From Orientallactaga sibirica (Eukaryota > Chordata > Mammalia > Rodentia > Dipodidae), in the NCBI GenBank assembly GCA_036365145.1, contig JAEOAD010000035.1, positions 3,529,001-3,593,000 on the forward strand: 64,000 nucleotides of DNA, given 5' to 3'. The position numbers and the translations under genes are program-made. The notes under the pieces are model-generated. The model was not told the origin of the DNA, made no database searches, and worked only from the letters and a program-made list of their open reading frames with translations. Below are positions 1 to 12,250 of the stretch, piece after piece. The stretch's first letter is position 1. The number at the start of each line of letters is the position of its first letter.

Positions 1-139
1 TTTTAACAAACTGTCCAGGTTTGAGTCCTACTATCAGCATTTTCCCATCAACTTTATGAATACATTGTGTTCCCTGGTCCTTAATACATTTCACCACCTT
101 ACTGCTTCATGCCCAAAAGCTCCACACTGTAAAGTATAG

Positions 140-428
140 CCGTCCTGTAAGGATGACCTGGGTCCAATCCCACCTCCTCCACGAAGCTTTTCCTAAAGAA
201 GCTGTCTGTCTCCCTATGCTCTTGCATCTTTCAGAACTCTGCCTCTGTGACTCTACCTAGTATTACAGTTCCTCACATACATGTTTTCCCTTCCTACTCA
301 CATGGTAAGCTTCTAAGGGCAGGGTCTGTGTAGTGTTCAATTTTGTATGGCCCTAGCAACCAGCACATTTTCTTGCATGTAGCAGGTACTCAATAAACTG
401 ACATGAATCAAATATATTTAGTTGAATT
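140..428 (+). repeat. LINE2 (L2) 3'-end relic
   Basis: The stretch matches the remembered L2 3' end in order: a cctcctccacgaagc block, then taagcttctaagggcaggg, then gtactcaataaa near the end. It is strongly diverged, as expected for an ancient mammalian element. Sense to MARK1. Confidence 0.7.
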
Positions 429-743
429 TTATAATTAATTATATGTTGCTAGTTTTGTTTTTTAATTCATATCTTTTCTGTCTTTGAACCATTTAGCATA
501 CATTAGAATTTTCTAATCCTAAAATACCAGTTTCATTATAATTTGAATTTTTTCACTCATATTCCTGCTAGCAGGATCATGCTTCATATCACCCTCAGAC
601 TTCCACAGTCTCATTTCTGTCTCCATTTGTAAATTGCAATCAGCATTCAAACTGTGTGTCCATTTAACTGAACCCCCAGGATTGGAAATTCTGCCGCTGT
701 CCTCTTGGACATTGTCACATAGCAAAATGACTCCTTATCAATT

Positions 744-1021
744 GCTGTTGCAATCAGGTTCACATTGCTGGTAGAAATCACCCAACTAAGAGCAGCTTGT
801 GGGAAAAAAGAGGTTTGTTTTGGCTTATAGGTTCAAGGGGGGAAGCTCCATGATGGCAGGGAAAACTATGTGGCATGAGCAGAGGGTGGACATCACCCCC
901 TGGCCAACATCAGGTGGCAACAGGAACATGAGAGTGTGCAAAACACTGGCAAGGGAAAACTGGCTATAATACCCATAAGCCCACCCCCAATAATACACTG
1001 CCTCCAGGAGGCTTTAATTTC
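744..1021. repeat. Unclassified interspersed repeat body
   Basis: This segment reads like a dispersed repeat (aagctccatgatggcaggg, gcatgagcagagggtggac) and runs directly into the 72-bp array, whose first unit appears to be its terminal part. I could not name the family. It might be an LTR or a non-autonomous element. Confidence 0.4.
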
Positions 1022-1325
1022 CAATTGCCATCAGCTAGAAACCTAGCATTCAGAACACCTAAGTTTATGGGGGACACCTGACTCAAACCTCCACAATTGC
1101 CATCAGCTAGAAACCTAGCATTCAGAACACCTAAGTTTATGGGGGACACCTGACTCAAACCACCACAGTTGCCATCAGCTAGAAACCTAGAATTCAGAAC
1201 ACCTAAGTTTATGGGGGACACCTGACTCAAACCTCCACAATTGCCATCAGCTAGAAACCTAGCATTCAGAACACCTAAGTTTATGGGGGACAACTGACTC
1301 AAACCACCACAGTTGCTATCAGCTT
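1022..1325. repeat. 72-bp tandem repeat, about 4.2 copies
   Basis: Full units start at 1022, 1094, 1166 and 1238, exactly 72 bp apart, with a partial unit from 1310. They differ at only a few positions (for example agcattc versus agaattc, cacctgac versus caactgac). Since 72 is a multiple of 3, the minus strand stays open across the array and gives a spurious 24-residue repeating peptide. Confidence 0.95.
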
Positions 1326-2074
1326 TCTGTGTCTGTATTTTATATAATCATCATCATAGAGTTGTCTATAATCTATTTCTCACATCTTTGGCATTTACAT
1401 TGCTGGGTTCTTCCCTCTTTGGTCCTTGTCCCCAGAGTCCTATGCAATGGTTAAAAGTTATGGCTACATACTTTAAAGTGTAGAATCTGTAGAATATTTT
1501 TCCCAGTTAAATTAGGGACAAGAGTAAGATTAAATTCCATTTTCCCCTTTTTACTTTTGACTAATTGGATTTCTTTTTAAGGTTCAGTTTTTCCTATTCA
1601 TATTTGACTCAATAGAGACAAGATATTAAATATCCCATGGATTAGTTTTTCATAAATTGAGAAAACATTCTTTGAACAAATCTGATGTTATTCCTGGAGT
1701 TTTGCTTTAATACCAACCAGCCATCTTGGCATACTAATTGTGTATGCTAAAGCACTGTTTCAACATGGTTATAAACCATTTGTTCAAAAACACATATTGT
1801 ATACTTTCATGTAAATACAAATTTAATGACTTATAAAATCTTCATGGACTCTAAACCCCAAATAAAGTAACAGTATGTTGTACTAAGAGAATATTTCTTT
1901 TCAACACTTTCAAGAGCAAAAGTTTCCTCCCCTTAATAAGCATAGATTTTTGGAACTATAGTAATAAAAGAATCATGAGTTAGTAATTGATCTAAATTGG
2001 AGATGATAATTATAGGAAATCAGGTATTTCTACCATAAAGTAATGGTTGCTTTTTATGCAAATATTTATTTCAG

Positions 2075-2131
2075 ATTGTATCTGCTGTTCAGTACTGCCA
2101 TCAAAAGTGCATTGTTCACCGTGATCTCAAG
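2075..2131 (+). CDS. MARK1: MARK1 exon: catalytic loop (residues 166-184)
   Basis: This 57-nt exon encodes IVSAVQYCHQKCIVHRDLK. It holds the HRD motif of the kinase catalytic loop; the Asp, residue 182 by back-counting, is the expected catalytic base. The acceptor is tttatttcAG and the donor is AAG|gtaagc. Phase is 0 at both ends, so skipping would keep frame but remove the catalytic loop. Residue 177 is Cys here, and I recall Tyr in human. Confidence 0.95.
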
Positions 2132-2444
2132 GTAAGCTGCTGGTTTTATAACGCAGTTTAATTGTGAAAATGTTTAATAATAAAGTGGAGACTATCTCTT
2201 TGACTACCCAGTGTTTCAGGCACTGCATGAAGTAGTTTATAGACTCTGCACAGTAGCTTTATGTCAAGCACTGTTTTAGTTTCCTAGCATCAGAGCGTAA
2301 AGGATTTGAGTCACCATCAGCTCGCTAGTTTTAAACAGACAAATATGGAACCTTGTCTCCAACCACAAGTGCCCATGTTCCCATTTGGCAGCAGTAATGT
2401 CCAGTCACAAATGTGTGTTTGCCAAATGTGAGAGCCAGTGTTCT

Positions 2445-2614
2445 TTTATTGTATGATTATTATTTATATGAGAGAAACAAACAGACCTGCACACCACTCC
2501 AGACACATGTGCCACTTTGTGCTTCTGCTTTTATGTGGGCACTGGAGAATCAAGCCTAGGCCATCAAACTTTGCAAGCAAGTGCCTTCAACTTTTGAGTC
2601 ATCTCCTGCCAGCC
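2445..2614 (-). mobile_element. tRNA-derived SINE, antisense
   Basis: On the minus strand the element begins with the common head (reverse of catctcctgccagcc), and the body matches the other antisense copies through acatgtgccactttgtg and actggagaatcaa. It is diverged. Confidence 0.75.
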
Positions 2615-2875
2615 GGGTGTGGCTGGACTTGCCTGAAATCCCAACAGTGAGTGGGAGCAGAGATAGGAGGATGACTGGGGCTCACTGTTCAGCCAGTCTA
2701 CCTAAAAAGTGGTGAACCCCAGCTTCAGTGAGTGACCCATTATCTCAAGGAAATAAGGCAGAAGAGCAAGAGTAGAAGACACCTGTTATGCTCCTCTAGC
2801 TTCTGCATGTGTGTCTGCAGAGAGCGTGTGTCTGTATACACGCATATGCCACACACGCACACCACAAACTATATC
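2615..2875 (+). mobile_element. B4-like SINE remnant
   Basis: The stretch begins with a B1-like head (gggtgtggctgga), has a diverged B1 body and ends in a CA/TG-rich tail with alternating acacgcacac. This resembles the right half of the ID+B1 composites elsewhere in the window. Weakly supported. Confidence 0.45.
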
Positions 2876-2990
2876 CACACAGCAAAAAAAGAACGAGTGT
2901 TCTTCTTCCACATTAAAATCCAAAATAAGGAATGTTTTATGTATTTATGAACATTAAATGTAATCAGAAACTCTGTAATAAAAACTGGTA

Positions 2991-3060
2991 GTCAAGGCCA
3001 GCCCAGGCTACAGAGTGAGTTCCAGGTCAGCTTAGGCTAGAGTGAGATGCTGCCTCCAAC
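2991..3060 (+). mobile_element. B1-like SINE, 3' fragment
   Basis: It matches the B1 right part: gtcaaggccagcccaggct, then gtgagttccaggtcagctt and agagtgagatgctgcctc. Confidence 0.7.
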
Positions 3061-3727
3061 ATCTTTAACAAATGATATACACTTAAATGTTTCAGGGGTT
3101 TTTTTTTTCCTTTTTTTTTTCTTCATTCTTCCAAAATCTAACTTGCATTGTACTTTACCTAGATGTCTATATTTCTTTCTTACTTCTCTTCCCATTAACA
3201 TTATCAATTACTAGGACCAACTTGGGTTATATTTAAACATACTGTCCTAAACATGTAATCCTGTGTTTGGGCTCCCCATTTTTCTGAGTTTTCTGTCTCA
3301 AGGGTTTCTATTTCAGTTTCCTCCCCTAGGGGATTTCAGGGGAGATCATTTCCACAGAGCAAAAGCACCTGCACCCCATGGCTACGTTTGACTCCCTGTT
3401 TTCCATCTCATTTTATACATAAAAACTTGTCCCTCCCCAGAATCATGTAAAACCACTGGCTCAAGTGCACTCCTGGAAGGAGGTCTCGGTGCTCCATGCA
3501 GATCTCCTCTGTGCAGTGTGCTTCCTGACCTCCAGCCAGACAGCTCGAGAGGCCGAGAGGCCACCTGGCTGGCAGAGACTAACAATAAGCAGGCCCTTAC
3601 ATAAGAAAACCATCTGTTTGTCACATAAATGTTACCATTCAATATAACTCTCCCAAATTTACTTGCTCTTATAATATCTATGTCCTAAATGATAATATTT
3701 TGTTTGTTTATTTGGATTTCTTTTGTT

Positions 3728-3857
3728 GTTTTTGGAGGGGAAAAGGCAGAGGATGAGACAGAATCCCACCATATAGCTAGCCCAAGCTGGCCTGGAGCTG
3801 TGTCCTGTCTTGTTCTTCCCAGGGCTGGATTATAGATGTGTACCACCATGCCTAACA
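3728..3857 (-). mobile_element. Degenerate B1-like SINE, antisense
   Basis: An old copy recognisable from the gagacagaatcccaccat, ctggcctggagctg and gtgtaccaccatgcc blocks in reverse B1 order. Confidence 0.55.
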
Positions 3858-3890
3858 ATACCACATTTTTATTGGAGATATATATATAGT

Positions 3891-4033
3891 TTTATTTTTC
3901 GAGGTAGGGTCCCACTCTAAAGCTGACCTGGAATTCACTCTGTATCCTCAGGGTGGCCTCAAACTCATGGCAATCCTCCTACCTCTGCCTCCCGAGTGCT
4001 GGGATTAAAGGCGTGCGCCACCACACCCAGCTT
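3891..4033 (-). mobile_element. B1-like SINE, antisense
   Basis: A near full-length B1 in reverse: tcgaggtagggtcccactct at the tail side, then gctgggattaaaggcgtgc and accacacccagct at its 5' end. Confidence 0.9.
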
Positions 4034-5051
4034 TTATTGGATATTTTGAGTTTCAGCTGTATTTCTATTTTTTAAAAGAAATGTTTTCAAGCTAGTTACC
4101 ACAGGAACTATAAGGAGGAGGCTTGGGACAGGAAAGAAACCTGGGATGCCTGGCTCAGTTAATTGTTGGAACCCCTCCCCTCCCCCAATGCTAGAGCAGA
4201 AATGTTTCCCTGATTTTTATTCTGGAGACTGACAAGACACACAACAAACTCACCTGTAACTGGTAGTCAGCTGAAGCATGGGGCTCAAAGCCAAACACCC
4301 AAAAGCAGTTCACTTGCTTGTATTTAAAATTTTGTCTATGGATGATGCTGTTTAGAATTTAGGGACCAAGCCTCTCCAAACTTGAGGGCATAGCTACAGC
4401 TTTCTGCAGAACCTCTCTCCAGAAGAGGCTAGTTCTCAAACAGAAGGCACTGGAAATAATGTCCCAGAAGCTCCATGGTCCTGTCCCGCTTCATTTTGCC
4501 TAAACAGTGCTGTGTTGAGGACATAGTCTGTGAGAAGACCACGGGGGCGGGGGAGGGAATAAAGGAGCCACAGACGCCTAACTGGTGATCCCTTCAGATC
4601 CCGCAGAGCCTTGCATCAACCCCGGTGCCCTGGCAAAGTCAAGCTCCCCTGCTCCCTGGCTTGAGTCCACAGTAGAGGAGAGTGGTGGCGACTGGTTTCT
4701 TTAGAAAGGTCCCATTGAGATACAATGCCACCATGGTTCTTGCCACCAAGGAAAAATGGGTTGAAAATAACCTATGAAAGGAAATTAGTTGAAAATTGCC
4801 TCTCTTAAATAGTTGTCTGTGTGCGTATAAATGAGAGCTGTCCTTTTCTAAGGTTAAACCTTAATCTTGTACAGGTGTTGTTTTGAACAGTTAGACATTA
4901 AAATAGCACACCTACCAGGCTTTGAACCTGATGTTGCATTGCATTTAAAAATGAGAGTCAGGAGATAAGTTTATGATCTAAAGCGAGCACAGCAGAGGTT
5001 TCTATTTTATGTATGCTTTTTACATTGTCCTTTTTATTATTTTCCTCTTAG

Positions 5052-5506
<455 letters not shown>

Positions 5507-5724
5507 TAATGCTCCCAATTTAAAGTTTAACAGTGCCGATAACCCGGAAATAAGCACACTAGTCCTCGTGTTCGCATGGGGAAACGTCTCATTACCTAAT
5601 TTATCTTTTGTTTACAGTAGAGGAAGTGATGATTCATTATGCTGAATTCATCATGGTCGGTTGCTGTACAGATTTACTTCTTCTTGGTTCTTTGGTGAAG
5701 AATTAAAATAATATAAAGATAGGG

Positions 5725-5872
5725 GCCAGGCATGGTGGCACACACTTTTAATCCCAACACTTGGGAGACTGAGGTAGGGGTATCGCTGTGAATTTGAGGC
5801 CATCTTGAGACTGCATAGTAAATTCCAGGTCAGTGTGGGCTAGAGCAAGACCTTACTTGGAAAGAAATAGGG
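5725..5872 (+). mobile_element. B1-like SINE
   Basis: It starts gccaggcatggtggcacac, has the polymerase III B-box region, and ends tagagcaagaccttacttgg. Diverged from the younger copies. Confidence 0.88.
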
Positions 5873-6545
5873 ATAAAGTTGACTTTTAGTTAGAGAAGAG
5901 GAAGAAACCTGGTCTCTGGCGAAACTCTATGATCCAAAGCAAAGCCCTTGATTGTAATAAGGACTGAACATGTACTTCAGGGATTGGAAATGATTGTGAA
6001 AATTCTAATCCAGAGACGACTTCACTGTATCCAAAATTATCATCTGTAGCAAAAACATTCATGGAAATGTCTTGTCAGTACAGGAAACGTACGAATATGT
6101 AAGTAGAGCACGTTGTGAACTGGTATTTTTGTTTACTATGCTGCTATGCTACCTACATTCCCGTCAGGAAAGGCATAGAGTAGTTCACTGCTGCAGGAGA
6201 GGGCGCAAGAGGTTCCTCTTGTCACAGCAGAGCAGGAAGTAGGGCAGGGGAAGGAAGCACTTAGCTAGAAATTTTTTTTTCCTTTTTCTCTTATATTTGT
6301 CCAGGCCACCAGCCTCTAGGATGCTGCTACCTGCATGGCAGGTCTTCTCCCTCGGCTGCTCTGCTCTGGCTGTAGCCCTCACAGACATGCCCTGAGGTGA
6401 CTAGCCCTCTCCTAGGGGATTCTAAGTCCTGCTGCATTGACAATGAATATCAAGGCATTATTTTCCATTTCTTTGCCACCTCTGCCTGTATCCAATCGTG
6501 AACTTTTACTCATTTTTAGTTGCTAAGTAATCAAGCTGTGTTTTT

Positions 6546-6634
6546 CTCCCATCTAAGTACTAGCCAAGCCTGACCCCACTGAGCTTCCGAGATCAGATGA
6601 GAACAGGCGCACGGAGGGTGGTGTGGTCATAGGC
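6546..6634 (-). pseudogene. 5S rRNA pseudogene fragment
   Basis: Read on the minus strand this matches roughly the first 90 nt of 121-nt vertebrate 5S rRNA. The plus strand shows the reverse complement of the conserved core, including gagcttccgagatcagatga (6581-6600), then aggcgc, agggtggt and the 5' end near tggtcatag. The 3' third of the 5S gene is missing on the low-coordinate side, and several substitutions are visible. It is not a functional rRNA gene. It could be a retroposed 5S copy or part of a 5S-derived SINE. Confidence 0.85.
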
Positions 6635-7074
6635 CAACATGTCTGTTTCTGTATTGCCACTGCCTGCCTTGAATTCAGAGCATTATCGTTTCTCTCTCAG
6701 ATTTCAGCTAAAGTCTCCATTGATTTCTGTCTCTTCAGTCTTCGGCCTTCTAATCTGCTTTCCACACATTGACCAGAGAGGCTTTTCAGTTATAACACCT
6801 TATGTGACAGAATCCCTCTGTCAGACCTGACTTGTCTTGTTCCGCTGTCACCTCACCCTTTGCTCTCTAGTCAGACAGAACTCGTGGGTCACCCTGCTGG
6901 TTTGCTTCCCCCAGGTTCTCAGGTTCTTTTGTTTCCCTTCTAGTTCTTCTTTCCATATTAACTCTTACTTTTTCATCCTTAATTTTTCACTTAGGATCTA
7001 ACATTTGTAAATCTCCTTCCATTAGTTACTATTTCCAATAACTAATTAAAGGCACGTACCACCACATCCAGTTC

Positions 7075-7470
7075 ATTTTCTTTTTCTGTTCATCTGTCAC
7101 TTGGCATTTGGGTGGCTTCCACATGGTGCCTATTGTGCATAAGGCTACAGTGAATACATGAGTGCAAATATCTCTTAGCTCTCCCACTTTCAGTTCTTTT
7201 AGATTACTATCCAGACATGAATATCTGGATCATCTCATGATAGCTCTGTTAGTTTCTTGAGGGACCTTCACACTATTCTCTATAGGAAGGATCTGGGCCG
7301 TTTCATAATCCCACTGGTAGTGCACAAAGGTTTCAGCTTCTCCGCCTCCTTGCCAGCACTTGTCATTGTTGTGATCTTCCATAGTGGCTGCCCTAATGGC
7401 TGTGAGGTGATTTGAATTCCATCTTATAAGATGCTCAGTGGTCACTCATGTCTCTTGGAAACATTTCCAT
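7075..7470 (-). mobile_element. Ancient L1 ORF2 3'-end fragment, antisense
   Basis: The minus strand encodes a decayed L1 ORF2 C-terminal segment, recognisable from DNDKCWQGGG-like and VHYQWDYE-like residues and from the plus-strand wording tcatctgtcacttggcatt. It is far more diverged than the two long L1 copies. Confidence 0.75.
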
Positions 7471-8295
7471 GTAATTCCTTTCCCTATTTCTAAATCAGGT
7501 TGTTTTGGAGTTGTAGTTTTTGGACTTGGAATGTAGCTCTGTGGCTGATCACTTGCCTAATCTGTGCAAGACCTTACACACACGCACATGCACACACACC
7601 ATGCCATCATAGGATATCCTGGATACCACCCCCCAGCATGTGCTTTGTGAACATAGTCTCCTCTTCCCCACTAGGTTGTCCCCTCTGAATGGCCAGGAAC
7701 CAACTGCGATTCTACAGCCTCTGCTTAAATTAGACCCTGCTTATTCATGTGAATATCTGTCTTCACCCTGATTTTTACCTAACTTCTGAGTCTGACTTAA
7801 GTTTTAATTATCCTCCCAAATTCTATGTTATCTGCACTAACTAATCTAGATTTCTACTCCCCATGATCTCTTCTTTGCTAATATTTTAATAAGTGCTGAT
7901 TTTAAAATAAAGGTCTACATTTGGTAGATAGAAAGAAATGGAATCTTTGTGTTGACCTTAAATGTAAAAAACTAGAAGCAAAAGTTGAAGTCAGTTGGTT
8001 CTCATGGCAAAATACTGCAATTGAAAATACTCCTTTCAAAGGAGTATGGGAGGAAGACAGTTTTGAATCATTGCCCCTGGTGAGTGATAGGTAATATTAA
8101 CAGGGTATCATAAGACAGTGTGTGTCCTGATCCCACATCACTGCTGACTGTTATCAGAGTAGACACAGTAACTGTGCCTAAAAGTGCACATGATTCTTGA
8201 CATGATGTTTTCTAAGTGAATCAACAAATGTCACATTTGCTACAGTAAGTGATTAAATGTAATTTACCAAAAATAACTCAGAGTTTACCTCCTAG

Positions 8296-8395
8296 CAAAT
8301 AATGAAAGACCGATGGATGAACGTTGGTCATGAAGAGGAAGAACTGAAGCCTTATACAGAACCTGAGCTGGATTTCAATGATTCAAAGAGAATAG
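8296..8395 (+). CDS. MARK1: MARK1 exon: kinase-UBA linker (residues 304-336)
   Basis: This 100-nt exon encodes [20 protein letters not shown], the end of the kinase domain and the common-docking-like acidic linker, then the start of the UBA region. It begins in phase 0 and leaves one base (G) to be completed by the next exon as GAC (Asp337). [12 protein letters not shown] differs slightly from the human form I remember (EPDPDFNDTKRI). The donor is G|gtaagc. Confidence 0.95.
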
Positions 8396-9326
8396 GTAAG
8401 CATTTAAATATTGTGAGAGATGCTACCATAAGCTGCAAGTAAGTCCTTTAGCCTACCAAAATTGTTTTTAAAAATATACACATGGAACTGTTTTTCTTTG
8501 ATCTCATATATACCATGGCCCACTTCACTTTTTGGCAACTATAATATAAAAATTAGAATAATATAGGTGAACATAATTCTTTTCTGTCTGAGTTCCACAT
8601 AAGACAAAGCTATTAGCACTGATCATACCATCAGCAAACATGTCATGTATTTTTACAAGTACTTTAGCACTGAATGAAAAGGGTTGAACTCTTTACCTCT
8701 CCTTTTTTATTTCCTACTTTCTCAGCAGAGGCCCTCCTCCCCACCCCAGCCCTGCTGTTGCCCACACACAACCAGCTCTCTGCTTCCTATTTGTTCTCTT
8801 GGTTTCCATCCCTGTCAAAGCCATCATAAGCTCACAACCAAGCTCCTCAACAGGACTTCTGTCCGGCTGAGGGCAGCATATCAAGGGGCAGCACTTAGAA
8901 CTGACCAGAGCAGTTGTGGACGTCAAGCCTTCCTAAGAGCAGCTGTGACCTGCAGATGAGAAGGGAAGCAGAGCTTGTGACTCGAGAGAAGATTCTTCAT
9001 GAGTAGCTGAGACTGTTGAGAGGAGACAGGAACAGAAAGAGAAAGGGACTTTGTGTGTGACACAGACTGACACAGGCCCTGACTGGGCAAAGGAAGTCAG
9101 CTTGGAAATATAGTAGGAAAAGAAAAATGGAATACATAAATCCCAAGGCAGAAATAGTTCTGCATAAAAAATATAAATGTACAGTATCTGTGGACGTGCA
9201 GTATCTGTAAGCTAATAATTCCGAGGTTGTTAAGAGTCAAAATAACACAGCATTGGCAGTCTTGTGGGCTTTGCTGATCTTTACTAATGTAGACACATTT
9301 TCTAGAACATCTTTATTTTTTTCCAG
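8396..9326 (+). other. MARK1 intron (0.9 kb)
   Basis: No repeat or other feature was recognised. It ends in a pyrimidine tract (tctttatttttttccAG). Confidence 0.8.
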
Positions 9327-9439
9327 ACATTATGGTGACCATGGGTTTTGCCCGAGATGAAATAAATGATGCCTTAATAAGTCAAAAATACGATGAAGTT
9401 ATGGCTACTTATATTCTTCTAGGTAGAAAACCACCTGAA
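9327..9439 (+). CDS. MARK1: MARK1 exon: UBA domain (residues 337-374)
   Basis: This 113-nt exon encodes the ubiquitin-associated-like domain, DIMVTMGFARDEINDALISQ and KYDEVMATYILLGRKPPE. It includes the MGF loop typical of UBA folds. In AMPK-related kinases this domain packs against the kinase and tunes LKB1 activation. With the 100-nt exon it makes 71 codons. The donor is GAA|gtaagt, a strong site. Confidence 0.96.
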
Positions 9440-10789
9440 GTAAGTTTTTAACCTTTTACCTTTTTTAATTAATGTGAATTAATTCTTGAGTCTAACAGAT
9501 AAAAATGATAGTAAATGCATTCTCTTCTTTGTGGTATCAACAAATAACACAAAGATCCTAATCTTCTTATTTACTAAAATTTAGAAATCAAGATGCTAAC
9601 TTTTAAGCTAATTTCATTTCAGGGTATAGGAGGGATTTTAGGAATGAGCAGGCCCACCACCCAGCCTGGCTCCAGAAGCTCTCCCCTCAGTGTTGTCTGG
9701 ACTTGTGCAATGCACACTTGTACAGCCAGGTGCAGCAGTCCTGCCAAAGGCAGTGTAGTATGATCTCTGTGCAGAAAAGACAGTGATGGAAACAGAAGGA
9801 AGCAGAAGCGTTTGCAATAAAATGCCTATCTGGGGTGACTTCCACAAGTGAGGATCGGAGGAAGATTGCTTCACAATACTTTGTCTTGTAGTGTCAGGCG
9901 GTGTTCATGAACACAGCTGAGAGTTCTCAAGCCAGGAGAGAGCCCTGGTAAGAAAATGGATTCAAGAAATAACTGTATACAAATGAGCGACCATAGAAGC
10001 AAATGATCCTTCAGGAAAGGAAGTAGAACTAGAGACCAAAGCATTGACTGTTGAAAACTAGACATCTGTGGGTGGCATTCTGTAGAAAAGGCTGCAGTTA
10101 CTTACAATTAAGTAGTACCTGTGAGTGCCATCCTACCTTCCAGCTGACATGCATTGAAACTCCTGGTACCAGAGACCAAGCTAAGTGTGGTGATGGAAAA
10201 ACACTGTCTGCTCCTCAGGAGCCCTCGGTGCACTGAAGTAGTCAGCAGTTAGGCACAGCACGCAGTGGTCACTCTGAGCTTGTGGGGGAGCATGTAGTGA
10301 CACATGCAGAATGAGAGTCACCACATTGGTCCAGGTCATACGTAAGACAGAAAGCGAATAGCACTTGATGCCAGTAAAGGATGGGTTAGACCTTCTCTGA
10401 TTCCTCACATGGATGCCTGGTTGTATAGGTGTGCTGACCAGGAGAGGGCTTTCAGGGGAAAGATGAGAAGTTCTGTGTGATATGGTAGAGTTGAAGATTA
10501 TTGCTGGCTGGTGGTGTCTAGTAGATGCTTAACATAAAGATCTGGACCTGTGGGGAAAGATAGAGACTTGGGAATTGTCATGGGGAGCAACTGTAGCATG
10601 CCAGTAACTGTTATAGGACTTCACCAGTGTGAATGATTCTGATCTTCTCAGTGAATCTGCCCAGCAGGCCTGACTGCTGCCGCAGAGGAGAGGGACATTC
10701 AGGGAGCACTGGCAGCTGGCACAGTGGGGTCAAGAAGACCTATCAAGAGAACTTTAAGTGGGAATAGCCTGATGGTTATTTCTAACATC

Positions 10790-11010
10790 TTCTATTTGTA
10801 CCCTATGCCTTTGGACTTTTTAATTTATGTATATAATTTTTTTTACATAATCTTCTATCCCCTTACCCTGGTCCCCATTTCCCTGAGGGCCCTCAGTAAG
10901 ATCACTGTGGGGTAATTAGGGCCTCTATTAGTCTTTTCTGGGGAGAAGTCTGTACCTCAGCCACCCTGTGGCTCTTACAGTCTTTTGCAGAACTCCCTGA
11001 GCCTTTTGTG
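10790..11010. repeat. Unclassified dispersed repeat, copy 1
   Basis: It shares a diverged word order with 26196-26500: a tttttaattt AT-rich start, tatccccttaccctg / tatcccctcatccctg, ctcactgtgggg-like words, then gtggctcttacag / gtgactcttacaa, and a ccctgagcc end. The two look like old copies of one element, possibly an L1 3' end. Family not identified. Confidence 0.5.
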
Positions 11011-11204
11011 TGTTAGCAGTTTGCTTTTAGTGTTGAGTTTTCTGTAGCCTCTGTTGCTTGTACTTGTGTTTCAAATTACCCTTGAGCTCTTGAAATTCTG
11101 ATTCACTTAAATGTGAGGGAATCACTCTATTTGCAGGCATCCAGCCTGGCCTATACGTGCATTAAGATGAACTGTACTGGTAAAAGCTAGTGAAGCTACT
11201 GTAA

Positions 11205-11440
11205 ATGGAACAAGTCAGGGTCGCTGGCCCTCCACCACTCCAGCACAGTCACCAACTGTGTGCTTCATGTTTTGTACCTCAGTTTCCTTATCTATAAAAC
11301 ATGAGTGACAATAGTACTTAGCTCTTCAGGTCATTGAACAGGTTAAATAAAATAACACTTGTAGCATCCTTAGACTAACTGCTGGTGCATTGCTCTGTAC
11401 TGCGGTGGCTGTGCTGTTGTGACTCCCATCATCAGTGTTA
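11205..11440 (+). repeat. MIR SINE relic
   Basis: It matches the MIR core: gtacctcagtttccttatct followed by taaaacatgagtgacaatag and ggttaaataaaataaca. An ancient mammalian element in sense orientation. Confidence 0.8.
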
Positions 11441-11719
11441 CACCCTACCCGTCACTAGCATCACTGAGTTCACACTGCAATGACTGTGTTTTGATTCAGA
11501 GTTTAACAGCAACATGTTATGGACAGAGAAGTGATGTATCAAACTCCTAAATACAGTTCTAGAAGATATTTCTTGATCAGAGCCAATAAATCAAATTTTG
11601 ATTTGTAAATGTAAAAAAACAAACAAAAGTTTAATCTTAGAGTATAAAATATAGTTATTTTTGTTTGTATGTATGTACATATAATGTACATATATACCAT
11701 ATATAAACCCTATATATGC

Positions 11720-11730
11720 ATGTGTGTGTA

Positions 11731-11791
<61 letters not shown>
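11720..11791. repeat. (TG)n(TA)n microsatellite
   Basis: A compound dinucleotide tract of about 20 nt of TG followed by about 50 nt of uninterrupted TA, probably polymorphic. Confidence 0.95.
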
Positions 11792-11793
<2 letters not shown>

Positions 11794-11890
11794 TTTAAAT
11801 TTTTAAATTTATTATAAGATGGAATGTCAGTGATATCCTTAGGGCTCAGTTTTCAGTCTAGGTTTGTGGCAATGATTTCTTTTATCTTAT

Positions 11891-11936
11891 GTTTTGGTTT
11901 TGGTGAGGCAGGGTCTCACTCTAGCCCAGGAGTGAC
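11891..11936 (-). mobile_element. B1-like SINE fragment, antisense
   Basis: Only the tail-side part remains: gaggcagggtctcactctag followed by cccagg. Confidence 0.6.
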
Positions 11937-11973
11937 AATTATTTAAATAAATTACCATGAATAAAACACCTAG

Positions 11974-12250
11974 GAGTCTAGAGAGGTGACTCGATCAGTA
12001 AAAGTGCTTGCCTTGTAAACATGAAGATCTGTCTGCATTCCATCCCCCGTTCCCATGTGCAATGTTGGATATGATAACATGTGCCTGTAACCAGAGCACT
12101 GGGGAGTTGGAGACAGGAGGATCCCTGTGGTTCATTGGCTAGCTAGTCCAGACCAAATAGGTAAGCTCTGGACCAGTGACACAGGAGCACATGTGTGCCC
12201 ACATACATATGAGCACATGTACACACACATGCATACCACACACAGAGGCA
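11974..12250 (+). mobile_element. B4-like SINE (ID-type head plus B1-like body)
   Basis: A tRNA-type head (gagaggtgactcgatcagta, then gtgcttgccttgtaaacatg) precedes a B1-like body (gtgcctgtaaccagagcact) and an acacaca-rich tail. The composite layout resembles rodent B4. Confidence 0.6.

Larger units (their letters stand above)
1..2074 (+). other. Intron upstream of first visible MARK1 exon
   Basis: This is intronic DNA ending in a pyrimidine-rich tract and AG at 2073-2074. It holds an L2 relic (140-428), an unclassified interspersed repeat (about 744-1021) and a 72-bp tandem repeat (1022-1325). Nothing recognisable was seen from 1326 to 2040. Confidence 0.8.
2132..5051 (+). other. MARK1 intron (2.9 kb)
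   Basis: It carries an antisense tRNA-SINE with an adjoining B4-like fragment (2445-2875), a B1 fragment (2991-3060) and two antisense B1-like elements (3728-4033). Nothing recognisable was seen at 2132-2440, 3061-3720 or 4034-5040. Confidence 0.8.

Noticed and set aside
964..1302. 112-codon minus-strand repeat protein
   Set aside because: It arises from the 72-bp array (24 codons per unit) and a transposon end; no start context or conservation is visible.
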